From contig CAYWBI010000100.1 in the NCBI GenBank assembly GCA_964456445.1, positions 1 through 13,896 of the forward strand: a stretch of 13,896 bases of DNA, written 5' to 3'. The DNA is from CAYWBI01 sp964456445. GTDB taxonomy: Bacteria > Calditrichota > Calditrichia > Calditrichales > J004. Shown here in pieces: positions 7,233 through 13,838 of this stretch (its first letter is position 1; every line of letters starts with the position of its first letter). The notes under the pieces were generated by a model. That model ran no database searches, was not told where the DNA came from, and saw only the letters and a program-made list of their open reading frames with translations. The position numbers were made by a program, and so were the translations under genes.

Positions 7233-8012
7233 TTACTCTTTAATATTAAATATATCACTGTCCATCCAGGCCGGGAATTTCTCCCTAAAGCGCTGAAGTT
7301 GCATTGCCGAAAGTTTTCCTGTACGGGTTGCTTCCCCGTCCGGCAGTGCGATTATTTCCATGCCCAATGGATCGATTATGGCAGAATCCCCTCTGTAATC
7401 AATGCCCAGGCCATCGCGGCCAACACGATTTACACCGATACAAAACGCCTGGTTTTCCACGGCCCGTGCCTTTAACAGCAACTGCCAATGGCTGACCCGG
7501 CGCATCGGCCAATTGGCAACAAATACCAGGGCGTCACATTCCCGGTTTACAACCCGTGACCAAACCGGAAAGCGCAGATCGTAACAAACAAACAGACCAA
7601 TCTTCCAATCCTTTATACGGACCGTTCGTCTGATTTTACCGGAGCTGTATATATTATGCTCCCCGGCCATACGAAATAAATGACGCTTATCATAATAAGC
7701 CGTTTTTCCATCCGCAAAAACACAATAAAACCGATTATAATATTTTGTGTCTTCTTCGATGATCAAACTGCCCATCAAAGCGCATCTTTTTTTTACCGCC
7801 ATTTTGCGCATCCATTGCAGAGCGGGCCCATCCGGTCTTTGCGCTAAGACCGCTGCGTTCATTGTAAAACCCGTGCTAAACATCTCCGGCAGTATTATCA
7901 AATCGGTCGGTTCAACGATGGAATCAATTTTTTTTTCAAATTCGGTCAAATTTGCAACCGGGTCTTCCCAAATGATATCGGCCTGGATGATGGTAACCTT
8001 TAAATCCTGCAT
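7233..8012 (-). CDS. Omega-amidase, carbon-nitrogen hydrolase family (YafV/Nit2-like)
   Basis: A cytosolic nitrilase-superfamily amidase expected to hydrolyse 2-oxo-acid amides such as 2-oxoglutaramate or 2-oxosuccinamate to the oxo acid and ammonia. The catalytic triad is visible in 259 aa: E43 in LPEMFSTGF, K109 in YDKRHLFRM, and C143 in VCYDLRFPVW. The FxMAGEH segment and ANWPxxRxxHWxxLLKARAxENQ are typical of the YafV branch, and the length matches it. The ATG lies inside the end of the aminotransferase gene (13-nt overlap), so the two are likely translationally coupled. This pairing supports the glutamine-transaminase plus omega-amidase pathway, where amide hydrolysis makes transamination irreversible. 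Confidence 0.93.
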   Translation of the reverse strand: MQDLKVTIIQADIIWEDPVANLTEFEKKIDSIVEPTDLIILPEMFSTGFTMNAAVLAQRPDGPALQWMRKMAVKKRCALMGSLIIEEDTKYYNRFYCVFADGKTAYYDKRHLFRMAGEHNIYSSGKIRRTVRIKDWKIGLFVCYDLRFPVWSRVVNRECDALVFVANWPMRRVSHWQLLLKARAVENQAFCIGVNRVGRDGLGIDYRGDSAIIDPLGMEIIALPDGEATRTGKLSAMQLQRFREKFPAWMDSDIFNIKE

Positions 8013-9160
8013 AGTATATCCAGCGCTTTATGAATGGTTTTTTCCTTTTTGGCAAAACAAAACCGCAATATGCCGGGCCCTGTTACCGATCTGTAAAAAG
8101 CAGAAGTGGGGATTCCTGCAATTTTAAAATCCCTTACAAGACGTTCTACAAATTTAATGTCCGGCTCATCGGATATCCGCTCGTAACTTACCGCCTGGAA
8201 ATAGCTGCCGGCACAGGGCAGAAGTGTAAAGCGGGAACTTTTCATCCCGTCACGGAACATGTCGCGTTTTTTTTGATAAAAACGTCCCAGATCAAGATAA
8301 TGCGCCGGGTCTTCCATATATTCGGCATAGGCATATTGTGTTGGCGTATGCACGGAAAAAGTAACAAACTGATGAATTTTGCGCAGTTCCGTCATAAGTG
8401 CTTTTGGGGCCAGTACATACCCGACCTTCCAGCCCGTGGCATGAAAGGTTTTGCCAAATGAACCAATCACAAAGCTACGCCCGGCCAGTTCCGGCGAGCG
8501 GGAAAAACTGAGATGGGCCCGATTATCAAAAACAATATGCTCATAAACTTCATCACTGATCAGTACAATATCCGTGCCATGAACGATATTTTCCAGGCTC
8601 CGGATATCCTCCGGGCTTGGCATAGCGCCCGTGGGGTTATGCGGAGAATTGATAATAATTGCCCGTGTACGCTCACTTATAGCCATCTTCACCCTTTCCC
8701 AGGGAATAGCGAATTCCGGGGGAGACATGGATATGGTGACAGGAATGCCGCCGTTGTATTCAATCATTGGCAAATAGGCGTCATACCAAGGTTCAAAAAC
8801 AATAACTTCATCTCCGGGGTGAACAATAGATGTAAGCGCGGTATAGAGCGCTTCTGTGGCCCCGGCGGTTATGGTTATTTCGGAATCCGGATCATAATCC
8901 GCATTGTACAATTTTTTAAACTTTTCAACAATCACTTCCCGCAGAGGCCGCACACCAGGCATTGGCGCGTATTGATTATGACCGGCCTTCATATATTTTT
9001 GCTGCAAACGGACCAGATCCGGCGGGCAGTCAAAATCGGGAAAACCCTGTGACAGGTTTAAGGCCCCCTCCTTTTGCGCCAAGGCCGACATCACCGCAAA
9101 AATGGATGTAGGCAGCGCAGGTTGTTTGGAGCGCAGTTTAGTTTTTCCGTTATAATGCAT
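8000..9160 (-). CDS. Methionine/glutamine-type aminotransferase (YbdL-like, class I)
   Basis: PLP-dependent fold-type I aminotransferase, 386 aa, close in style to E. coli YbdL and kynurenine/glutamine transaminase K. Seen: NLSQGFPDFDCP (35-46), QYAPMPGVRPLRE (63-75), SPHNPTG (172-178, N175), SDEVYEHIVF (202-211, D203 and Y206), the PLP-lysine motif SFGKTFHATGWKVGY (K237), and the substrate-carboxylate Arg in ILRFCFAKK (R366). YbdL-type enzymes prefer methionine and aromatic residues as donor. Coupling to an omega-amidase argues that glutamine or asparagine is used as donor, for example to re-aminate the methionine-salvage oxo acid; no mtn genes are in view. ATG start with weak AGAG upstream. 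First gene of its unit. Confidence 0.93.
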   Translation of the reverse strand: MHYNGKTKLRSKQPALPTSIFAVMSALAQKEGALNLSQGFPDFDCPPDLVRLQQKYMKAGHNQYAPMPGVRPLREVIVEKFKKLYNADYDPDSEITITAGATEALYTALTSIVHPGDEVIVFEPWYDAYLPMIEYNGGIPVTISMSPPEFAIPWERVKMAISERTRAIIINSPHNPTGAMPSPEDIRSLENIVHGTDIVLISDEVYEHIVFDNRAHLSFSRSPELAGRSFVIGSFGKTFHATGWKVGYVLAPKALMTELRKIHQFVTFSVHTPTQYAYAEYMEDPAHYLDLGRFYQKKRDMFRDGMKSSRFTLLPCAGSYFQAVSYERISDEPDIKFVERLVRDFKIAGIPTSAFYRSVTGPGILRFCFAKKEKTIHKALDILCRI

Positions 9161-9209
9161 GTGTATTTCTCTTTGGGTTATTTAACATCCATCCGTAATT
9201 TTTTATTTT

Positions 9210-9244
9210 AAAAAACCTGTCTAAAATTCCATTTTTAAGTCAGG
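9210..9244 (-). terminator. Probable terminator after the small membrane protein gene
   Basis: On the minus strand CCTGACTTAAAA pairs imperfectly with TTTTAGACAGG (two mismatches in 11 positions) and is followed directly by six T. It lies about 40 nt after the stop of the gene ending at 9285 and before the aminotransferase start at 9160. Confidence 0.55.
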
Positions 9245-9284
9245 AACAATCGGCGCTTCAAACAGTTTTATATTCTTTCTCCTG

Positions 9285-9704
9285 TTACTTTTTTTCCAAC
9301 CCGTTTCTTCCCCCGAAAATAAATGCCAGAAAGGAAAACATAATCCAAAAGCCGGATATCCCGCGTAATTTTAAGAAACTTGGATGGGTGTCAATCAAAC
9401 CCGGAGCGGAATGCATCTCCAGGGTCAGGATGAAATTGGCCAGGGCATAGACGATGAAAAAATAGGCGGTCAAACGCATAGGATACGTCAGGGAAGTGAA
9501 AAGTTTTACCAGGGGATTTATGTCATTCTTTTGTTGTTCGAGCGCGCGGATCGAGCGCATAATATAAAACCAGGCAATAAACATTAGGGCAGTGAAAGTT
9601 GTGGAGACAAGCATAGATGGCTGATAACGGCCAAGGGAGATAAATACATGCAGAACAAGATCAACAAAAAAAAGGCCAAGGAAGAAGAATCGAAGTTTTT
9701 CCAT
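9285..9704 (-). CDS. Small integral membrane protein, function unknown
   Basis: A 139-aa hydrophobic protein with four likely transmembrane helices at about 5-24, 31-49, 77-95 and 115-132. A charged loop (RSIRALEQQKND, 50-61) follows helix 2, a longer polar loop with HSAPGLIDTHPS (98-109) lies between helices 3 and 4, and the tail is basic. Positive charges favour the helix 2-3 loop and C-terminus inside. I recognise no family or catalytic motif. It begins 26 nt after the rhodanese stop, so the two are probably co-transcribed. The Shine-Dalgarno is poor (AGGA only 1 nt from the ATG), but no better in-frame start exists nearby. Confidence 0.75.
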   Translation of the reverse strand: MEKLRFFFLGLFFVDLVLHVFISLGRYQPSMLVSTTFTALMFIAWFYIMRSIRALEQQKNDINPLVKLFTSLTYPMRLTAYFFIVYALANFILTLEMHSAPGLIDTHPSFLKLRGISGFWIMFSFLAFIFGGRNGLEKK

Positions 9705-9730
9705 GTCCTAAAATAAGTATTTACAACATA

Positions 9731-10039
9731 TCAACCAAATTCAACCGGTAAATTACCCTGATTCCAGGCAATTATCCCACCATATAAATTCATCAGGTTA
9801 TCGAAACCCATGCGTTCGAGCTCCATGATCAGACTGGCGCTGCGATTGCCAGATTGGCAATAGATGACCACCGCTTTATCCCGGGGTATTTCTTCCCAGC
9901 GGTGTTGTATTTGGCTAAGCGGGATTAACTGACTTTTGGGAATCCGTGCCTGGCGGTGTTCCGGTTCTTCCCGTACATCTATAAAAACTATCTGATTATC
10001 ATATTCCTTTTTTGCTTCTTCCGGCTGAACATTGCGCAT
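9731..10039 (-). CDS. Single-domain rhodanese-like protein
   Basis: A small sulfurtransferase-type protein of 102 aa, using a cysteine persulfide to move sulfur or acting in redox signalling. Seen: VFIDVREEPEH (rhodanese strand and Asp-Val-Arg motif), the active-site loop YCQSGNRS with Cys at residue 61, and the C-terminal NLYGGIIAWNQGNLPV motif that closes the domain. The active loop CxxGxRS is intact, so catalysis is expected. An in-frame TTG one codon upstream (10042) is possible, but the ATG at 10039 is preferred, with AGGAT 8 nt upstream. No signal peptide, so it is cytosolic. It precedes a small membrane protein in the same direction, a pairing that recalls rhodanese-membrane fusions such as YgaP, though the membrane partner here is not recognisable as that type. 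Confidence 0.9.
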   Translation of the reverse strand: MRNVQPEEAKKEYDNQIVFIDVREEPEHRQARIPKSQLIPLSQIQHRWEEIPRDKAVVIYCQSGNRSASLIMELERMGFDNLMNLYGGIIAWNQGNLPVEFG

Positions 10040-10113
10040 CAAATTTTATCCTATATTTAAATTTTAACTTATTGGGTTCAGATGCCTACAGCCATCGGGA
10101 AGTTACAAATATA

Positions 10114-10143
10114 AAAACCCCGCAATTTACATTACGGGGTTTT
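10114..10143 (-). terminator. Terminator of the pnt operon
   Basis: AAAACCCCG (10114-10122) pairs perfectly with CGGGGTTTT (10135-10143) around a 12-nt loop, about 45 nt beyond the pntB stop. On the minus strand the stem ends in a U-tract. The symmetric A/T flanks could also stop plus-strand transcripts. Confidence 0.85.
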
Positions 10144-10189
10144 CATTTTTAAAACATTATTTAAATCCCGGCCATATCTTTACCCGGGC

Positions 10190-11569
10190 TTAGATTTCTT
10201 TCATTTGTTTTACCAGATCGGTCAACATTTTTTTAGCGTCACCGAAGAGCATCATGGTGTTCTCATCATAAAACATTTCATTATCTTCACCGGCAAAACC
10301 AGGGGACAAACTACGTTTTATAATCATCACTTTATTGGATTTGTCCACATTTAGAATAGGCATGCCATAAAGCGGACTGCTCTTTTTATAACGGGCGGCC
10401 GGATTGGTCACATCATTGGCACCAACCACCAATGTTACATCGGTTTCCTGGAAATCATCGTTGATCAGTTCCATTTCCACCAGTTTTTCATAGGGCACGT
10501 TGGCTTCGGCAAGGAGCACATTCATGTGGCCGGGCATCCGTCCCGCAACCGGATGGATGGCATAGCGAAACTTCACGCCACGCTCGGTCAAAACATTGTC
10601 CAGTTCATGCAAAACATGCTGGGCCTGGGCCACGGCAAGACCATAACCGGGAACCACAATAACAGATTCCGCGCTATCCAAAATCATCGCCGCATCTTCT
10701 GCTGTATAACGGGTAACATTGCGATGTTCCGTTGATCCGCCGCCACCGGTGCTGTCATCAGTACCGACAGCCGCAAAAAGCACATTGAGCAAGGAGCGGT
10801 TCATGGCCACACACATAATTTTGGTAAGTATAATACCCGATGCGCCAACCAGGGCACCGGCGATGATCAACACATTGTTATGCAAAACAAAACCTGTTGC
10901 CGCGGCAGCAAGACCGGAATACGAGTTCAATAGCGAAATAACAACCGGCATGTCCGCGCCGCCAATCGGGATCACCGAGGTTACACCTAAGACAGCAGCG
11001 ATGGCAATTACAACCAGCAGCATGGTTTCGGCGCTGGTATCCATGGCGAACAGGGTACCTAAAACAATAACGCCAATAAGCAGCAGGGCATTGAAAACCG
11101 TCTGACCCTTAAAAACAATCGGACGTCCCGGTAGCAAACCCTGCAATTTGGCAAAAGCCACAAGACTTCCGGTAAAGGTTACCGTACCAATCAATAAACT
11201 GAGCACCAAGGAAATAACGACATCCATTTCACCAATATGACCGGCATGGTGTACATAGTCGGCATAAGCCACAAAGGTAGAAGCAATACCACCGAAACCG
11301 TTAAACAAGGCAACCATCTGCGGCATCTGGGTCATTTCCACTTTTTTGGCAACATAAAGGCCAATTGCCCCACCGATGATAAATCCGGCAATAATGTATG
11401 TAAAATCAAGGATACCCTTATCCAAAAGGGTAATAACGATAGCCATTAACATTGCCACCATTGACCACAAGTTGCCTTTCCGGGCCGTTTTGGGCGAACT
11501 CAGCATCTTCATTCCTAAAATAAAAAGAACCGAGGCAATCAGGTAAACAATATTTGTAATCTGTCCCAT
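10190..11569 (-). CDS. pntB: NAD(P) transhydrogenase subunit beta
   Basis: Inner-membrane subunit of proton-translocating transhydrogenase, which uses the proton gradient to drive hydride transfer from NADH to NADP+. In 459 aa the N-terminal half is membrane domain dII (about 8-260, repeated hydrophobic helices, with GGADMPVVISLLNSYSG at 203-219). The C-terminal domain dIII binds NADP(H): VPGYGLAVAQAQ (306-317), VAGRMPGHMNVLLAEA (341-356), VGANDVTNPAA (382-392) and KRSLSPGFAGEDN (418-430). Length equals the family norm. The position of E. coli His91 in the proton path aligns with Asn90 (LFNGFGG). The ATG overlaps the pntAB stop by 1 nt (TAATG), which implies coupled translation. Last gene of the operon. 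Confidence 0.97.
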   Translation of the reverse strand: MGQITNIVYLIASVLFILGMKMLSSPKTARKGNLWSMVAMLMAIVITLLDKGILDFTYIIAGFIIGGAIGLYVAKKVEMTQMPQMVALFNGFGGIASTFVAYADYVHHAGHIGEMDVVISLVLSLLIGTVTFTGSLVAFAKLQGLLPGRPIVFKGQTVFNALLLIGVIVLGTLFAMDTSAETMLLVVIAIAAVLGVTSVIPIGGADMPVVISLLNSYSGLAAAATGFVLHNNVLIIAGALVGASGIILTKIMCVAMNRSLLNVLFAAVGTDDSTGGGGSTEHRNVTRYTAEDAAMILDSAESVIVVPGYGLAVAQAQHVLHELDNVLTERGVKFRYAIHPVAGRMPGHMNVLLAEANVPYEKLVEMELINDDFQETDVTLVVGANDVTNPAARYKKSSPLYGMPILNVDKSNKVMIIKRSLSPGFAGEDNEMFYDENTMMLFGDAKKMLTDLVKQMKEI

Positions 11570-11868
11570 TACTTGGCCCCTTTCTTTTTGTTTTTACTAA
11601 ACATCCCCAGCATCCGGTCGGTAACCAAATACCCGCCCACCACATTGATGGTTGCCGAGATTACCGCCAGCATGCCGAGTATATGGCCAAGCCTGTCAAG
11701 CCCGCTACCGGCGCTAAGAATGGCGCCGACAATGGTGATGCCGGAAATAGCATTGGAACCGGACATCAGGGGGGTATGTAACAGTGGTGGAACTTTTGTT
11801 ATAACTTCGAACCCAACAAAAATGGCAAGAACAAAGATATAGATGGAAATAAGGATCATCCCATTCAT
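11569..11868 (-). CDS. pntAB: NAD(P) transhydrogenase subunit alpha part 2 (membrane)
   Basis: A 99-aa membrane piece of the split alpha subunit, supplying the alpha-side helices of the dII proton channel. Seen: about three hydrophobic helices (roughly 3-22, 40-56, 62-83) and the diagnostic VPPLLHTPLMSGSNAISGI (26-44), nearly identical in pattern to the same region of E. coli PntA. The basic tail KNKKKGAK should face the cytoplasm. AGGAAGG precedes the ATG. It lies 57 nt after the pntAA stop; the split into separate PntAA and PntAB is common outside enterobacteria. Confidence 0.96.
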   Translation of the reverse strand: MNGMILISIYIFVLAIFVGFEVITKVPPLLHTPLMSGSNAISGITIVGAILSAGSGLDRLGHILGMLAVISATINVVGGYLVTDRMLGMFSKNKKKGAK

Positions 11869-11925
11869 GTAAACCTTCCTTTCTATTTGGCTGCGTAAAA
11901 GGCAGCATCTGCTTTATTCAGAATA

Positions 11926-13062
11926 TTAACCAACAATCTTTTCAACAAGCGAATTTACAATGACACCGTCTTTTACCACACAGGCCCCTTTGGTAATTTC
12001 ATCGTCCCAATCAATGTTTTCTTCATTAAAGATCAGCTTGAAAAGATTTGTAATGTTTTTAGAGTACATTTGGCTGGCATGGAAGGGGACCGAAGCCGGT
12101 AAATTTGTTACACCCTCGATACGTACGCCATGTTTTTCAACGATTTTATTTTTTTCGGTCAATGCGGTATTGCCGCCCATCTCCGCGGCCAAATCGATTA
12201 TAACCGATCCTTCCGGCATGAGTTTGACCATTTCTTCGGTGATCAGGATTGGGGCTTTTTTTCCGAATATCTGTGCCGTGGTAATCACTACATCGGTCTT
12301 TTTAAGATGCGCGGCAATTGCTTCCTGCTCTTTTTTTAGAAAGGCGTCTCCCATTTCCTTGGCATAACCGCCTTCTGTTTCGGCATCCTCGGGCATCTCC
12401 ATTTCAACAAAACGCGCGCCCAAACTTTCCACCTGCTCCCTGACTACGGCACGCGGGTCAAAGGCAGAAACCCTGGCCCCAAGACGTTTCGCCGTGGCGA
12501 TGGCCTGTAAGCCCGCAACTCCGGCACCCAGGATCAGCACATTGGCAGGGGTTACTGTTCCTGCCGCGGTCATCATCAAAGGGAACATTTTTCTAAGATA
12601 GTTAGCGGACATGATTACCGCTTTATACCCGGAAATCGTCGCCATTGAACTAAGCGCGTCCATGCTTTGGGCACGGGTAATACGCGGTACAAACCCCATA
12701 TCAAAGGCCGTAGCCTTTTTACCCTTCAGCATTTTTATGCCTTCGGGATTTACAGCAGGGGAAAGAAAAGTAATCAGATAGGCGCCCTCTTTTAACAGAT
12801 CGGCTTCATGCTTGTTTAAAAGCGGGTGCTTTTGCAACGATTGTACTTTTAAAAGCACATCGGCCTCACTATAAACCTGAGCCGCTTCCACGATTTTGGC
12901 CCCGGCTTTTTCATACTCGGCATCCATGGCCGTTGAGGCCTTACCGGCGCCTTCTTCCACCAGCGCTTCATGCCCCATTTTGGTGATTACGGATATCATA
13001 CCCGGTATAACGGAAACACGTGTTTCCCCAGGGGCAATCTCCTTTGGTATTCCAACTTTCAC
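11926..13062 (-). CDS. pntAA: NAD(P) transhydrogenase subunit alpha part 1 (NAD-binding)
   Basis: Soluble domain dI of transhydrogenase, which binds NADH and passes hydride to NADP+ on PntB. 378 aa, AlaDH/PNT fold. Seen: N-terminal KEIAPGETRVSVIPG (7-21), the nicotinamide-contact stretch RITRAQSMDALSSMATISGYKA (127-148, with R127 and Q132), the dinucleotide fold ILGAGVAGLQAIATAKRLGA (177-196), acidic D202 for NAD ribose, and TTAQIFGKKAPILI (261-274). The start codon is GTG, chosen because AAGGAGG (13068-13074) lies 5 nt upstream and residues match the family N-terminus. First gene of pntAA-pntAB-pntB. Confidence 0.96.
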   Translation of the reverse strand: MKVGIPKEIAPGETRVSVIPGMISVITKMGHEALVEEGAGKASTAMDAEYEKAGAKIVEAAQVYSEADVLLKVQSLQKHPLLNKHEADLLKEGAYLITFLSPAVNPEGIKMLKGKKATAFDMGFVPRITRAQSMDALSSMATISGYKAVIMSANYLRKMFPLMMTAAGTVTPANVLILGAGVAGLQAIATAKRLGARVSAFDPRAVVREQVESLGARFVEMEMPEDAETEGGYAKEMGDAFLKKEQEAIAAHLKKTDVVITTAQIFGKKAPILITEEMVKLMPEGSVIIDLAAEMGGNTALTEKNKIVEKHGVRIEGVTNLPASVPFHASQMYSKNITNLFKLIFNEENIDWDDEITKGACVVKDGVIVNSLVEKIVG

Positions 13063-13182
13063 TACAGCCTCCTTATTTATTATGACATTGATCTGTGTGT
13101 CGGCTTTGTTTCAAAAAATTGAATGAGTGATGTAAAAATTTTACTCTCCGGGAATTTAAACCGGAAAAATTTAATTAAGGAA

Positions 13183-13228
13183 TTTACAAAACTAAAAGTG
13201 TATAATCCAAGTAAAATGGTTTTGTAAA
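13183..13228. repeat. Perfect 10-bp inverted repeat around the pnt promoter
   Basis: TTTACAAAAC (13183-13192) is the exact reverse complement of GTTTTGTAAA (13219-13228), with 26 nt between. One arm covers the proposed -35 box and the other the proposed start site, an arrangement suited to a regulator or to a hairpin at the start of the transcript. The role is inferred. Confidence 0.6.
13199..13228 (-). promoter_or_regulatory. Candidate promoter of the pnt operon
   Basis: On the minus strand TTTACA (13228-13223, 5 of 6 bases of the -35 consensus) and TATACA (13204-13199, 4 of 6) are 18 nt apart. The start would be near 13192, giving a leader of about 130 nt before the strong AAGGAGG site and GTG of pntAA. 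The AT-rich setting makes chance matches likely. Confidence 0.3.
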
Positions 13229-13415
13229 ACTGGAAAAAATTTTGGTGCAGGGACAAAGCATCGATATAGCATTTTGGAGCGAATCGGTTGTGTCGGTTCA
13301 AAACTATCGAAACGGAAGAATTATGCGGGTTAGAAAAAAATCATTTAACACTAATTTTCGCATGCGTATAAATTTTCGGTTCAAGGATAAAGCATCAATA
13401 TAGCATTTTGGAGCG

Positions 13416-13432
13416 AATCGACTGTGTCGATT
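13416..13432. repeat. Dyad in array unit 2
   Basis: AATCGAC-TGT-GTCGATT is a perfect inverted repeat with 7-bp arms and a 3-bp centre, in the conserved core of unit 2. The same position in units 1, 3 and 4 (13282, 13555, 13699) is a degraded version. Confidence 0.65.
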
Positions 13433-13520
13433 CAAAACCACCGAAACAGAAGAATGAAGCGGGGGGGGAATAAATTATCTAACACCAATTTTCGGTATAA
13501 ATTTTGGGTTTAAGAAAAAG

Positions 13521-13571
13521 GCCTCGACACAGTCGATGCAGTCCCAAAAAAGCAAATCGACTGTGCCGGTT
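13521..13571 (-). repeat. Nested inverted repeat in array unit 3
   Basis: CGACACAGTCGAT (13525-13537) and ATCGACTGTGCCG (13556-13568) form a 13-position stem over an 18-nt loop. The left arm is itself a dyad, GCCTCGAC-ACA-GTCGATGC, with one mismatch. On the plus strand one position is an A-C mismatch; on the minus strand it becomes a G-U wobble, so minus-strand RNA would pair throughout. Confidence 0.6.
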
Positions 13572-13664
13572 CAAAATGACCGAAATGGTAGAATGAAACG
13601 GGTTGGGAAAAATTATGTAACATCAATTTTCGCATACGGATAAATTTTTGGTAAGTGGAAAATA

Positions 13665-13715
13665 GCATCGACACAGTCGATGCGGTCCAAAAAAAACAAA
13701 TCGACCGTGCCGGTT
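13665..13715 (-). repeat. Nested inverted repeat in array unit 4
   Basis: GCATCGAC-ACA-GTCGATGC (13665-13683) is a perfect dyad with 8-bp arms. Its part CGACACAGTCGAT (13669-13681) also pairs with ATCGACCGTGCCG (13700-13712). The two differences are A-C on the plus strand but G-U on the minus strand, as in unit 3. Confidence 0.65.
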
Positions 13716-13769
13716 CAAAACTACCAATACGGAAGAATAATGCGGGTGGGGTACGGGAAGCGGGAGGAA

Positions 13770-13838
13770 ATTAATAATTAACAATGAATAATTAATAATT
13801 TCCTAACCCTATTACTAATGACTAATTACCAATTACTA
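13770..13838. repeat. Degenerate heptanucleotide repeats (ATKAMYA)
   Basis: Four consecutive 7-bp units at 13770-13797 (ATTAATA, ATTAACA, ATGAATA, ATTAATA) and four at 13811-13838 (ATTACTA, ATGACTA, ATTACCA, ATTACTA) are separated by 13 bp. All eight fit A-T-T/G-A-A/C-T/C-A. They resemble the short tandemly repeated heptamers known from cyanobacterial and other environmental genomes. Confidence 0.75.

Larger units (their letters stand above)
13238..13765. repeat. Degenerate tandem array, four units of about 130-145 bp
   Basis: Four imperfect copies start with AATTTT(T/C)GG at 13238, 13371, 13500 and 13643, spaced 133, 129 and 143 bp. Each then has a GCATCGA-like segment, a core close to AATCGACTGTGYCGGTTCAAAA, a CCGAAAC-GGAAGAAT segment, a G-rich AYGCGGG stretch, and AACAYYAATTTTCG at its end. 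The shared CGRTTCAAAA anchor falls at 13294, 13428, 13567 and 13711. Units 1-2 share a short left part; units 3-4 share a longer one. No unit has a conserved open frame. Confidence 0.8.

Noticed and set aside
13079..13084. CATAAT on the minus strand as the pntAA -10 box
   Set aside because: It lies only about 5 nt from the Shine-Dalgarno sequence, so a transcript starting there would have almost no leader and would lose the ribosome site.
13080..13301. A 73-codon minus-strand open frame upstream of pntAA
   Set aside because: It runs through the inverted repeat, the candidate promoter and the first array unit, has low-complexity Phe/Lys-rich composition and shows no family resemblance.
13294..13303. 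CGGTTCAAAA in each array unit resembles a tRNA T-loop
   Set aside because: No complementary CC appears 7 nt later to close the T-stem, and no acceptor or anticodon stem can be drawn around it, so it is not a tRNA or tRNA remnant that I can support.
13238..13765. CRISPR array or integron attC array
   Set aside because: Units are 130-145 bp and diverged along their whole length rather than short identical repeats with unique spacers. No cas or integron integrase genes and no gene cassettes lie between units.
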